A DNA stretch of 64,000 nucleotides from Serratia microhaemolytica (GTDB lineage: Bacteria > Pseudomonadota > Gammaproteobacteria > Enterobacterales > Enterobacteriaceae), in the NCBI RefSeq assembly GCF_004011885.1, contig NZ_SBEF01000010.1, positions 1 to 64,000 on the forward strand, read 5' to 3'. Made by a program: the position numbers and the translations under genes. The stretch's first letter is position 1. Each line of letters opens with the position of its first letter. Below, one piece after another: positions 9,905 through 18,073 of this stretch. The notes under the pieces were generated by a model. The model saw nothing but the letters and a program-made list of their open reading frames with translations. It did not search any database and was not told the origin of the DNA.

Positions 9905-10086
9905 GATTTACTTTCCTAAAATCAGTTGTTGCACTGGGCATCCAAAAGAATGAGTATTTTTTAATCAAAAAGCTATCCAGTTTCTATTGCTTATCTGCGC
10001 TGTCGGCAAAGCAGCCTATAAGCGAGGTAATACAATCATTACACCGTCAGCACTATTGATCAGCACCTGCCTAGATTAGCATGATG

Positions 10087-10127
10087 TGTAAAAATTTTAA
10101 TCCGGCAAGTGTAAATAATTAAAGCCA
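10087..10127 (-). promoter_or_regulatory. Tandem TyrR-like half sites upstream of aroF
   Basis: Two TGTAAA half sites start at 10087 and 10110, exactly 23 bp apart. The TyrR consensus is TGTAAA-N6-TTTACA and E. coli aroF uses paired strong/weak boxes about two helical turns apart. The right halves are poor (2 of 6 matches each), so these are candidates only. Confidence 0.45.
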
Positions 10128-10237
10128 CAAAATCATACAAGCACTCACTCTCAAGATGGCAAGGAGTAAATTTAACTTATTGAAATAAAACAACAAATAA
10201 ATAAAGAACTAAGGATGATTATTTTCATACAAAAAAA

Positions 10238-10255
10238 CGTAATTAAAAGTTTACA
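10238..10255. promoter_or_regulatory. Distal TyrR-like box
   Basis: CGTAAT-TAAAAG-TTTACA matches 10 of 12 conserved positions of the TyrR box. It is about 330 bp upstream of aroF, where a distal box would fit. Confidence 0.5.
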
Positions 10256-10572
10256 AAAATAAGTTAAACATCGAACGATATCGCATCGTGATCCACCACT
10301 CTATGGCCTCTCGTTAATCCACACAATGGTGACTGTTCCCTTCCCATTTTGAGATAAATGCCACTCTATTAGCAGCCATTCAACTCAACATTCGCTGTTG
10401 TTGGCGTTTGCTGCTGGCTATGCTACAGTGCGGCCGTTAACGCAACCGATTGGTTAGGCAACAAGGTTACTTAAATGATTTTTTCATTAATTCTCATCGT
10501 ATTATATCGTTGGCGCAGTTTGAATTGCTCGTAATCAGCAAATCCAGCAACAACAGAACAACAAGAAAAGAC

Positions 10573-10641
10573 AAAAAGGCAACTGACTGAAGTGGCTCTA
10601 TTAATTACCACCCGCTGTATTAATTGTGATATGTGTGAACC
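10573..10641 (+). repeat. Left attachment-site repeat (attL-like), truncated yfhL 5' end
   Basis: A 69-bp segment repeated at 19095-19163 with one mismatch (T at 10618, C at 19140, silent in a Cys codon). It contains about 19 bases before the GTG start and the first 16 codons of yfhL (MALLITTRCINCDMCE), then diverges. By the logic of site-specific integration this is the host-side junction, cut off from the rest of the gene. Confidence 0.85.
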
Positions 10642-10869
10642 ACTAATAAAAAACATTAAAAAAACAATAAATTAATTTTTCGTGTTACCCTTTGCGTTGC
10701 GATGAGTAATGCATAGGTTAAGCATCAAAAAACCACCGTAACACAAAACGCTTTACAACACTTACGACTTCTCTTCTCCAAAAATAACCCCAATAACCCT
10801 AAAATCTCTTGACCATCAATAAAGGAAGAGTTATTATAACCCCATCAAAGCAAAACAGAGAGCGGGAGG
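10642..10869. other. Prophage left-end non-coding region
   Basis: A/T-rich DNA between the left repeat and hicA, with the likely hicAB promoter at 10809-10837. I see no integrase or other gene here. Confidence 0.5.
10809..10837 (+). promoter_or_regulatory. Likely hicAB promoter
   Basis: A -35 TTGACC (10809-10814), a 17-bp spacer and a -10 TATTAT (10832-10837) lie 32 bases before the hicA ATG. Confidence 0.65.
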
Positions 10870-11049
10870 ATGGATAGCAGGAATGTAATAGCAATGATAG
10901 AGGCCGATGGATGGTATCTGGTGAGAACAAAAGGCAGTCACCACCAGTTCAAACACCCATCAAAAAAGGGACTGGTAACGGTAAAACACCCACAAAAGGA
11001 CATACCGCTGCCAACACTGAAAAGTATCAAGAAACAGGCGGGGCTTTAA
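10870..11049 (+). CDS. hicA: HicA family mRNA interferase toxin
   Basis: A 59-residue protein typical of HicA toxins, which bind RNA through a dsRBD-like fold and cleave mRNAs and tmRNA independently of the ribosome. The sequence starts MDSRNVIAMIEADGWYLV and has the signature GSHHQF at residues 22-27, whose His24 aligns with the catalytic His, followed by HPSKKGLVTVKHP and a final LKSIKKQAGL. ATG 10870 follows GGGAGG. It lies 21 bases before hicB, the usual toxin-first order. The key residues are present, so it is probably active. Confidence 0.93.
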   Translation: MDSRNVIAMIEADGWYLVRTKGSHHQFKHPSKKGLVTVKHPQKDIPLPTLKSIKKQAGL

Positions 11050-11070
11050 GCCCCACCTCTTGGAGGTTAT

Positions 11071-11481
11071 ATGTTGTATCCAGTTGCTATTGATAAGAGC
11101 GATTCATCCTTCGGCGTTCGCGTGCCGGATATTCCCGGCTGCTTTTCTGGTGGCGATAACTATCGGGATGCGCTTGAGAGCGTGCGTGAGGCTATCGACG
11201 CGCATATCGAATTGCTGGTGGATGATGGCGAGGCGGTGCCAGAAGCGACCAGCGTTGAAAACTGGCTGGCCGACCCCGAGTACGCGGGGGTGGTGTGGGC
11301 GCTGGTGGATGTGGATGTTACACGGCTGATGGGGAAAGCGGAAAAAATCAACGTAACGCTTCCAGCGTTGCTGATCCGCCGTATAGATCAGTTTGTTGCC
11401 GCGCACCCTGAGTATGGGAGTCGCTCCGGCTTCCTGTCCCGTGTGGCGGCTGATAAAGTGATCGGCCGCGAAAAACGTTAA
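11071..11481 (+). CDS. hicB: HicB family antitoxin
   Basis: Antitoxin partner of HicA: it blocks the toxin and represses the operon. The 136-residue product has the HicB N-terminal partial RNase H-like fold with YPVAIDKSDSSFGVRVPDIPGCFSGGD (about 3-29) and EAIDAHIELLVDDGEAVPEA. The C-terminal segment (about 92-130, KINVTLPALLIRRIDQFVAAH) looks like a ribbon-helix-helix DNA-binding domain. A strong ribosome site (GGAGG) lies 5 bases before the ATG. Convergent with the phage tail-fibre gene. Within a prophage it would act as an addiction or anti-phage module. Confidence 0.93.
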   Translation: MLYPVAIDKSDSSFGVRVPDIPGCFSGGDNYRDALESVREAIDAHIELLVDDGEAVPEATSVENWLADPEYAGVVWALVDVDVTRLMGKAEKINVTLPALLIRRIDQFVAAHPEYGSRSGFLSRVAADKVIGREKR

Positions 11482-11498
11482 CCCGCGTCCCCTGCAGT

Positions 11499-11524
11499 GT
11501 GGTCACCTTGGGGCTGGTGGCCAC
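11499..11524. terminator. Hairpin between hicB and the tail-fibre gene
   Basis: Arms GTGGTCACC and GGTGGCCAC form a 9-bp stem (one G-U pair) between convergent genes. No T-run, so a structural hairpin is as likely as a terminator. Confidence 0.35.
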
Positions 11525-11587
11525 GCGATATTAGGCGCTGTTGCTACATCTGTAGCCTGTAGTGCCTTGATGTAACCACCAACGTTA

Positions 11588-13396
11588 TCAGTACAGCTCC
11601 CATGCGCTAAAGACCAGAGGATCACCGAATGCGAAGCGCCGATACTCTGCCGTGGAGTTATATGGCATGTAGACTTGACGACATCCGTTGTCGTCAACGC
11701 CGGTGCGGTAAACTTTTAAAGCTCCAGCTACCAGCACGGGGTAGTTAAGTGCTAGCGTTGCGTTGCTGGTCACATTTTGATAGTACTCCCCCGGTGCCGT
11801 GATGTCGTCTAGATCGGTTCCAGCCCCGATCACATCATCAGCGATAAAGACAGCGCTTACGTCTTTTGCTGTGATGTCGCTTTTAGTTGCCAACTCACCC
11901 AGCCCTAAATTTTCCCGTGCTTTAGTTTGCAGTTCTTCATCTTGCGAAAATTCAGATAACGTGTTGCTAATTCTAAGGTATTTCTCATCTTCTGGCGCGG
12001 CCTTGGTGGTGATGGTGATGGAGTCTTTAACACCGGAACTTGCCCCAGCCAGTGTTAGTACCACTTTGCCAACATCGCTGATCGTGAGCGTCCCATCTTG
12101 TGACAGAAAGGCAGTCGTTGAGTCAGATGATGAGGCGATCAGCGCTTCGGTGTATGTTGCAGGGCTGCAATTTACGGGGATTTTGTACGTTTTACCCACG
12201 ATCAATTCTGATGGCACAGCACCAATATCAACCGACTCAAGATAAACATGCTGTGTTACCGTAGCTGTTGCGGCTAGCCCAGTTGCTACGCTTGCTATGA
12301 TACTCTGTGTGCCGTTTTTGCCAGCCTTGGCCACATACTGGCCAGAAACTCCGATAGAACCCAAAAGTGGATCTGACACTGACCAGGTCACAGGGTATTC
12401 ATGCGCAATTTCCGCTGGTAGTACAGTAGTGGCAAAGTTCACGCTGCTGCCCGCATTGATCGTTGCCGTTGCAGGGGTGACGATAACGCCGGTGGGTTGA
12501 TCCGCTTTTTTCGTTGTTGCTCCCTGAATGTAAAAAATCGAGAAAACCGCGTTAGCACCTCTTCCCCAGTTTGTTTTATGCTCAAAAGTTAACGCGCTAC
12601 CCTCGGCTAGCTGTAGATCGACAAGCATCGAGAAGGGGAGCGATTCCACGCGGTAGTGTGCGTGGCCTTTGCTGCCACTTACCCAGCCGCTGAAATCACG
12701 GCGGTTAATCAACATGCCGTTGGCGTACAACTCATTTGTCCACACGTTACGGCTTTCTACGCCTATAGCTTCATAGTGTCCAATGATCAGCACTTGGATT
12801 ACGCTGGCTGGTACGGTCAATGTCGCTCGTCCCGGCATTGTTGGCGTGGCCGCTGTATTGACGGCGGCAACTTGTAGGTTGCCCACGCGGGTGATCGCAC
12901 TTGAGACGCGGCCAATTTCGCTTTCTATGATGTCAGTTTTGTCTTTTAAGCGACGTGGCGTGATAACGCTGGTGGATGACAGCCCAGCAATCGCCTCTTG
13001 TTTTGATGCTTCGCGCTGGATGTACGGCTGCCAGTTCTCAGATGTACCCGGCATCGCAGTGTTATTTTCAACGAGCGATAAATAGAATTTATCTCCATGT
13101 TTAACAACGACTCCCACATCATATGGCAGCGGTGCGCCTGCGTTGTCGGCAGAGGAAACCCACTCAGGATAAGTAGTGGTTTGGTAGTGCTTTATAGCCG
13201 AAGTTACTGAGTTTAAAACCGCATTCATTGCTCGTCGCTCGACGGCTTTTGCTTTTGTATCGCTGTACAGATCGCGCTCGTAGTCTTCTCCCCATCCTTC
13301 TGAAAAGCTGACTGATCCGTCGGCGGTTTTGTCGTCTGGCAACTCTTGCCTGTCGCCAGATTGTGCAAAAGGGACTCTAAAATACTTTTGATTCAT
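11588..13396 (-). CDS. Phage tail fibre protein with Ig-like domains
   Basis: A 602-residue receptor-binding tail fibre. The N-terminal part (about 1-165) should attach to the baseplate. A middle region (about 300-470) has two Ig-like segments with VIVTPATATINAGSS and W-SVSD features typical of bacterial Ig-like group 2 domains. The C-terminal stretch (about 525-602, AGTDLDDITAPGEYYQN to SAWELY) resembles the knob domain at the tip of pyocin and phage fibres. The start ATG overlaps the stop of the upstream DUF2612-like gene (ATGA). No tail-fibre assembly gene follows; about 35 codons downstream in another frame stay open (NVGGYIKALQATDVATAP) but have no start codon there. Confidence 0.85.
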   Translation of the reverse strand: MNQKYFRVPFAQSGDRQELPDDKTADGSVSFSEGWGEDYERDLYSDTKAKAVERRAMNAVLNSVTSAIKHYQTTTYPEWVSSADNAGAPLPYDVGVVVKHGDKFYLSLVENNTAMPGTSENWQPYIQREASKQEAIAGLSSTSVITPRRLKDKTDIIESEIGRVSSAITRVGNLQVAAVNTAATPTMPGRATLTVPASVIQVLIIGHYEAIGVESRNVWTNELYANGMLINRRDFSGWVSGSKGHAHYRVESLPFSMLVDLQLAEGSALTFEHKTNWGRGANAVFSIFYIQGATTKKADQPTGVIVTPATATINAGSSVNFATTVLPAEIAHEYPVTWSVSDPLLGSIGVSGQYVAKAGKNGTQSIIASVATGLAATATVTQHVYLESVDIGAVPSELIVGKTYKIPVNCSPATYTEALIASSSDSTTAFLSQDGTLTISDVGKVVLTLAGASSGVKDSITITTKAAPEDEKYLRISNTLSEFSQDEELQTKARENLGLGELATKSDITAKDVSAVFIADDVIGAGTDLDDITAPGEYYQNVTSNATLALNYPVLVAGALKVYRTGVDDNGCRQVYMPYNSTAEYRRFAFGDPLVFSAWELY

Positions 13397-14013
13397 GCGG
13401 TTTCCTTTTTATATGGCCATGTGAGTTTTCCGCCGTCGTAGAACGGGGCATGACCAAAATTGTGATTGTGGTGACCAAAGCCAAAAGGCCGATATCTGAT
13501 GATGCGAAAACCAAGCCCGACGGTTGCAGGCCGTGGCAAAAGGTCATATTTCAGCAAGATGAAAGCCAGTGCTTCATCGGGCTGATAAGTGAAAACGTAG
13601 AGAATGCAACTCATATCGTTGGGGTCAAGCGCGTAGGCTTTGCCCTTCTCAGTTGTGAACATATCTTTCATGATCCCGTTTACTTCTGGGATAGTGGCAC
13701 GGGTGATTAACTGATAGTACCGTAAGCGGCAAACAAAGCGTTTTTGCTCTGTGGTTAATTCTATGTCTGGATACCCCTCCGCAATGAACGACACGCCGAG
13801 AATAATTGACCAGATTTGTAATCCGAAATCATTTGCTGTTTTTAAATCGAAAACGTCACGATACCAATCATCCCAATACTTTGTTTGTTCATTCTCGTAC
13901 CAGCCATTTTTCTTTGAAATGATTGTATTGAGTGCTTCTGAGCTATCATATTGCCAGATAATGCTACGCAATAAGTTAACGCTAGAATCAGGCTCTGGAA
14001 CTTTAGAGGTCAT
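13393..14013 (-). CDS. Phage tail/baseplate protein, DUF2612-like (gpI position)
   Basis: A 206-residue protein resembling the DUF2612 phage family, which takes the gpI place between the J-like baseplate protein and the fibre. Conserved-looking features are an aromatic-rich first half (WYENEQTKYWDDWYRDVFDLKTA), GLQIWSIILGVSF and a His/Gly-rich C-terminus (FGFGHHNHNFGHAPF). The longer frame starts at a TTG (14025); I prefer ATG 14013, which follows GGTGG. It lies immediately after the terminator of the cargo gene and overlaps the fibre start. Confidence 0.75.
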   Translation of the reverse strand: MTSKVPEPDSSVNLLRSIIWQYDSSEALNTIISKKNGWYENEQTKYWDDWYRDVFDLKTANDFGLQIWSIILGVSFIAEGYPDIELTTEQKRFVCRLRYYQLITRATIPEVNGIMKDMFTTEKGKAYALDPNDMSCILYVFTYQPDEALAFILLKYDLLPRPATVGLGFRIIRYRPFGFGHHNHNFGHAPFYDGGKLTWPYKKETA

Positions 14014-14023
14014 TATTTCCACC

Positions 14024-14051
14024 AAATAAAAAGCCCAGGCAATGCCTGGGC
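14024..14051 (-). terminator. Terminator after the cargo gene
   Basis: On the minus strand GCCCAGGC-ATT-GCCTGGGC (14033-14051) is followed by TTTTTATTT, a textbook intrinsic terminator. It ends the cargo gene at 14071 and stands just before the DUF2612-like gene, so read-through or antitermination is needed for tail-operon expression downstream. Confidence 0.88.
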
Positions 14052-14070
14052 CGTGTTGCGTTAATAGTGC

Positions 14071-14892
14071 TTAGTGTAACAAAGCAGTTAATATGGCGTC
14101 TGCTACTCGAGCATCATATTCATCAAGTGTTAATGTGTAAGATTTGCTGCTAATGTGGAAAATTACCCCATCAGCGAAACTTTCAAAACTGGTTAGTTTT
14201 GTCAGTGGTGCTTCAAAACTCTTTTTGTCGCCAGCAAAAATAACGCGCATGTCAGTTATCACAAGTTCCCCCCGCGCTACAATCGCATTCTCTTTTATTG
14301 CTCGTGACCTGCCTCTGCCAGTGCCGATCGATACGCCTTTCACTACTCTGACTCTTACACTTGCACCACCAGATGTGTAGCCAGTGGTGATATTCTCGAC
14401 AAGCTTAGCTGACTCAGAAAAGTGTGCGATTTCGCCATCGCGTATAATGGCTTTTCTAGCTCTCACGATCGGCAGTTGGCCATCATAAATCTGATTTACT
14501 TCATCCTTGACTTCTCTTTCTCTTTCTTCTGTTTTTTTGATTAACCTTTTATTTTCCATGTGCCTATTGAAAAGAAAACGAGCGGTTATCAGCAAGTAAA
14601 ATAAGAAAATGACCCCGTGGAAATTTTTACCGCTGGCGAAGTTGCCCAGAGCAGCAAACAGCGATACTGGCAGAGATAGCCATGCTGCGAAAGCATACAT
14701 TTTCAGGCGTCGCCTGCTTTTTTCGTCGTACCCGTTCGCTGCTTGTCGTACAAAATATATAGTGATAGCGATAAAGCAGATCAGAAACAACGTTGCTCTT
14801 GTTGAGTCTCCGCTATGTATCACATCGTATGCTGTTGTTGTGTTAGCCATTGCTGCTGCCGGAAGCAACAATGGTATGATAAAGCGCTTCAT
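14071..14892 (-). CDS. Membrane-anchored cargo (moron) protein of unknown function with a PH/GRAM-like C-terminal domain
   Basis: I do not recognise this 273-residue protein as a tail component. It begins with a signal-peptide-like stretch (1-16, MKRFIIPLLLPAAAMA) and has three hydrophobic segments near residues 33-50, 67-85 and 92-108. A charged, probably coiled segment follows (about 110-135, KKTEEREREVKDEV). The C-terminal half is beta-rich, and GELVITDMRVIFAGDKKSFEAP (shown only in part here: ITDMRVIFAGDKKSFE) resembles bacterial PH/GRAM-type domains. It splits the usual J-DUF2612 gene pair, has 50 bases of its own upstream DNA and a strong terminator, the pattern of a lysogeny cargo gene. 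A role such as superinfection exclusion is only a guess. Confidence 0.6.
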   Translation of the reverse strand: MKRFIIPLLLPAAAMANTTTAYDVIHSGDSTRATLFLICFIAITIYFVRQAANGYDEKSRRRLKMYAFAAWLSLPVSLFAALGNFASGKNFHGVIFLFYLLITARFLFNRHMENKRLIKKTEEREREVKDEVNQIYDGQLPIVRARKAIIRDGEIAHFSESAKLVENITTGYTSGGASVRVRVVKGVSIGTGRGRSRAIKENAIVARGELVITDMRVIFAGDKKSFEAPLTKLTSFESFADGVIFHISSKSYTLTLDEYDARVADAILTALLH

Positions 14893-14942
14893 GATTCACT
14901 CCAATCCTCGTCAATTGAAAGCACAGTCTACCCCTTTTAACA

Positions 14943-16124
14943 TTATGTGTTTATTGTTACGCTGATATTTTCTTCAGTGATCGACGGCAGCTCATCCGGT
15001 GCGATGGTGATTTCTGCCGCTGCTGGTGGCTCGCCACTGCGGCAAATCTTGATGCTGCGCACAAAAATAGCTGTGCTGAAAAGATTGATCGCCCCAGCCA
15101 GCTCAAAGGGGCTGACATTGCCACCGACAACTAAACCTCTTTCACCTTCTAGTTTTCCGCTTGCGTACTGCATGATTGCCGTTTTGACTTGCTCCACGGT
15201 GCCCTTGCTGATTGTCACATGCAGATCAATCTTCACCTCTTTAGGTCGATCAAAAAGCACGGTGTAAGGGATGTCTGCGCTTGGCTCGATGATGACTGTT
15301 TCAACTGCGCCGTTCCATGCTGCGCCGTCTGTTTTATGCTTGAGTAGCGACATGGCTATATCTGCATCAAGACCACCGTGTACACATGCCCACACGCTGT
15401 GCGGCTTCATCCTGATACCGTTTATGACCTGATAGTCATGGCTGATATTTTCTTGAAAAGAGAGCGACTTGACTCCATCCACGGCATAGAGTCCGCTGAT
15501 CTGCGCTTCCATCGTTGAGATCCCCTGATTGGCTAAGCGCATTTGGCGTTCCAGACGCAAAGATACATCACTCTGAATGTCTCCACCCACAACGGCTGCG
15601 TTGCTGTTGTAGACTGTCTCCCAACCAAGTACAGCATCAACGAGGGTGCTCAAGTCGCCTTGGGCACACGCGATCGCGCCAGTATCGACTGCCACAAAGT
15701 CCACAATGGCGCGGCCAGCGGTATCTAGTACTACATCACGCGATGATTCGAAGAGATCGCCAGCACGGCTACGCGCACGCGATCCGGCGGCAATTTTCAC
15801 GAGTGGCGTACCAGTTAGCCTGACGTTGTTGATTATCGATTTTGTAGCTTGTTTGCGCGTGATGCCCAGCAGCGCAGCCAGTGCATCAAGATAGACGCCT
15901 GTCGCTAGGTTTGGGTTAATTTGGTTGGCTAACAGTGCGTTATTGCGTGCGACAAATGCTCTTGCCGCTGTCTCAGTGCTGATCAGGCGCCCTTGAGGCG
16001 AGTCCGGCGCGGTTGACATTCTTTCGCCTAGCGCTTCCCTAAACTCTGCTTCTACCGCTGCCTTTATGTCGGCAGTGTCTGGCACGATAACGCCAGTTTC
16101 AGTAATAAAATCATAACCTGCCAT
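14943..16124 (-). CDS. Baseplate J-like protein
   Basis: A 393-residue member of the J-like baseplate family (P2 gpJ, Mu gp47), a wedge component that connects hub and fibres of contractile tails. It starts MAGYDFITETGVIVPDT and has the recognisable AAVEAEFREALGERMSTAPDSPQGRLI and ATGVYLDALAALLGITRK segments near the N-terminus, where the family is most conserved. The start overlaps the upstream gp25-like gene by 14 bases. Full family length, so not truncated. Confidence 0.88.
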   Translation of the reverse strand: MAGYDFITETGVIVPDTADIKAAVEAEFREALGERMSTAPDSPQGRLISTETAARAFVARNNALLANQINPNLATGVYLDALAALLGITRKQATKSIINNVRLTGTPLVKIAAGSRARSRAGDLFESSRDVVLDTAGRAIVDFVAVDTGAIACAQGDLSTLVDAVLGWETVYNSNAAVVGGDIQSDVSLRLERQMRLANQGISTMEAQISGLYAVDGVKSLSFQENISHDYQVINGIRMKPHSVWACVHGGLDADIAMSLLKHKTDGAAWNGAVETVIIEPSADIPYTVLFDRPKEVKIDLHVTISKGTVEQVKTAIMQYASGKLEGERGLVVGGNVSPFELAGAINLFSTAIFVRSIKICRSGEPPAAAEITIAPDELPSITEENISVTINT

Positions 16125-16458
16125 TTAACGCCCCGTTGCCGTATGTCGTTTCTATAGTTGCCGTGTAGTTAAGTGCATCGCCATCTCTCGTTACTGAAAA
16201 TTTGAGAATGCTTACCACGCCAGGCACTTTTAATATTTCGTGACGTACCGCCGCTTCAAACTGAGCTGGTCGGTAGCTTTCCCACACCAGCGCTTTGGTT
16301 GGTACTCCTTCATCCATGGCGTAGATCATCTCGCCGCGCTGTGCGAGAATTGCCGTTTTGCAGGCTTGCATGACCGCTGGCAAATCTGAGGTTATGCTCA
16401 AATTACCAGCATCGTCTAAATAGATGTCACCCCTATCGTTTAAGCCTAGACTGATCAT
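16111..16458 (-). CDS. Baseplate wedge protein, gp25/gpW-like
   Basis: A 115-residue protein in the position and size range of the gp25-like wedge proteins that initiate sheath assembly on the baseplate. It starts MISLGLNDRGDIYLDDAGNL and has the family-like AILAQRGEMIYAMDEGVPTKALVW and HEILKVPGVVSI. It overlaps its neighbours on both sides (4 bases with the spike gene, 14 with the J-like gene), consistent with tight tail-operon packing. Confidence 0.75.
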   Translation of the reverse strand: MISLGLNDRGDIYLDDAGNLSITSDLPAVMQACKTAILAQRGEMIYAMDEGVPTKALVWESYRPAQFEAAVRHEILKVPGVVSILKFSVTRDGDALNYTATIETTYGNGALNGRL

Positions 16459-17252
16459 GCTGTCGGTGCTCCTGTACGGCCATCTATCATCGTGCCTCCG
16501 GTGTGTCGGTGGCTTTCTAAGCGGGTGCCTCCAGCGCTCATTGATGGAGCTGTAAAGCTGCTTGGTGATGATACCGCTCCCGCTGTAGTGAATGACACGC
16601 CGTTGATGGTGATGCCGGTTTCCGTGATCGTGATTTTTGAACCACCCACGGATAGGACGATCTCCGAATTTGCCATGGCAATTTCAGCACTTCCGGTTTT
16701 AACATTGACAGTTGATTCGGTCAGCGTAGCTGATGAGCCACCGGTAACGCCTCTGATTCTGTTGCCGCTGATGCCGATGAACGTGGTGCCGTTGGTGTGC
16801 TGGATGATCGCTTCGTCGTCAGCGTGGGATGGCAACGTGTAGCGATTAAAAACATCGGGGATAAATCGAGCATCAGAAAATTCATGTAATCTTAGCGTGT
16901 TTGGTCTTGATGAGGCTTTGCTTTGCATGAACAGCGAGATGTCCCGATCGCTCGCTTCAATCCAACCGAGATCACCCGATTTGAGCGGAAAAGTGACAGA
17001 GATACCTCCTCCACCTAGCGATAACACAGGGATGCTGGCGATAGTGGGGCGTTCTACTGGGTCGCCTGCCGTTGTTAGCCTTGAAATCAACGGCTTCACC
17101 ATCGCCAGATTTTTCTCCCTGTCGTAGCTGATGACTACGGCGGGTAGCTGAACATCAGTGCGCTGAAGTGATTTTTTTATTGCAAATTCAATTACCCCAG
17201 CCAGTGATTCGCGTGCCCCAGGGTCGATTGAACCTAGATGAGTTTCTGCCAT
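16455..17252 (-). CDS. Baseplate spike/assembly protein, Gp138-like
   Basis: A 265-residue protein with an N-terminal OB-like domain resembling phage Gp138/gpV spikes (AVVISYDREKNLAMVKPLIS, then ISVTFPLKSGDLGWIEASDRDISLF), a repetitive beta-helix-like region (SATLTESTVNVKTGSAEIAM, ITITETGITINGV) and a C-terminal SHRHTGGT, the HxH motif that binds iron at the spike tip. The frame extends six codons upstream; ATG 17252 is preferred because it follows AGGA and shortens the overlap with the hub gene to 19 bases. Confidence 0.82.
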   Translation of the reverse strand: MAETHLGSIDPGARESLAGVIEFAIKKSLQRTDVQLPAVVISYDREKNLAMVKPLISRLTTAGDPVERPTIASIPVLSLGGGGISVTFPLKSGDLGWIEASDRDISLFMQSKASSRPNTLRLHEFSDARFIPDVFNRYTLPSHADDEAIIQHTNGTTFIGISGNRIRGVTGGSSATLTESTVNVKTGSAEIAMANSEIVLSVGGSKITITETGITINGVSFTTAGAVSSPSSFTAPSMSAGGTRLESHRHTGGTMIDGRTGAPTA

Positions 17253-18073
17253 ATGCCTAATTTCCTGCATTCTGCGACGTTATAAAATGCGCCATCGCGG
17301 TTGCTGAGTTCATATGTGATTTTGAAGATGACAAATGAGCCGTTTGCCGCTGGATTCATTTCACTGTTGATAGTAAGGAGTCCGCCAATTTTACTGTTCG
17401 GGTCTAGCAGATATTTCACTGTGACACCCTCTTCATTAACCAGCGGAATGCCAATCATGCCTGAGTTTTTATTCAATGATGCTGATGTGTTGGTGAGGGG
17501 CTGATCTGCATTTTTAACCACCAGCTTATCATCATCGACGAACACGTTGTAATTACCTGCCGATGCCAAGCTGTCTATCTGCTTTGCTTTTGCCCCACTG
17601 TAGTTGTAGTTGCTGATGTTTTTGTCTGTTGCTTCAAATGCTAAGGTTAACCCCATTCCTTCCGCTGTGTCTTTGGCTATTTTACTCATGGCAACATCAG
17701 CGGCATAGCTTGTGCTGGTGATGTCGCCCATAAAGAAAAAACCGGTTCTCGCTTTGATGGTGAGCGCGATATCTGGCGGCTGAGTAATTAACGTCTGGAC
17801 TATATCGCCTTCGAACACTTTGAAGGTTCCGTAACTCTGCCTACCAGCATAGAGAATTATTTGCCTTCGCTTTCTAGGTAAATTTAACGGTGAGGTCTCG
17901 TTAATAATGTGATCTCGCGCTGCTCGAGAGAGATTATAAATTGTGATCGAGAATTCACTCTGTATGGTGTTGGCGAGTTTTGAGCCTGTTGCCTTTATTG
18001 GTAGGTTTTTATATGTGCTGACCTTTCCATCAATTTCAATCGCCACATTTAATATTCGTGGGTCAAGTTGCAT
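17234..18073 (-). CDS. Baseplate hub protein
   Basis: A 279-residue protein in the hub position directly before the spike gene. Features are an N-terminal beta-rich stretch MQLDPRILNVAIEIDGKVSTY, SEFSITIYNLSRAARDHI, then FEGDIVQTLITQPPDIALTIKA, all resembling gp44/gpD-type hubs of contractile-tail phages. It begins one base after the upstream small gene ends. I judge the family from order and pattern, so a more exact name is not justified. Confidence 0.72.
   Translation of the reverse strand: MQLDPRILNVAIEIDGKVSTYKNLPIKATGSKLANTIQSEFSITIYNLSRAARDHIINETSPLNLPRKRRQIILYAGRQSYGTFKVFEGDIVQTLITQPPDIALTIKARTGFFFMGDITSTSYAADVAMSKIAKDTAEGMGLTLAFEATDKNISNYNYSGAKAKQIDSLASAGNYNVFVDDDKLVVKNADQPLTNTSASLNKNSGMIGIPLVNEEGVTVKYLLDPNSKIGGLLTINSEMNPAANGSFVIFKITYELSNRDGAFYNVAECRKLGIWQKLI

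Larger units (their letters stand above)
9905..10572. other. Long intergenic region upstream of aroF, up to the prophage left repeat
   Basis: No protein gene is visible over about 670 bases. The half nearest aroF carries TyrR-like sites; the rest (about 10260-10572) is host DNA that originally lay upstream of yfhL and should hold its native promoter, although I could not identify it with confidence. In E. coli yfiLRNB follow aroF; nothing of them is left here. Confidence 0.55.

Noticed and set aside
10471-10656. Minus-strand open frame across the left prophage repeat
   Set aside because: It runs antisense through the truncated yfhL end; no ribosome site or family match.
10911-11093. Open frame overlapping hicA in another frame
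   Set aside because: It is a shadow of the true hicA frame, which starts at 10870.
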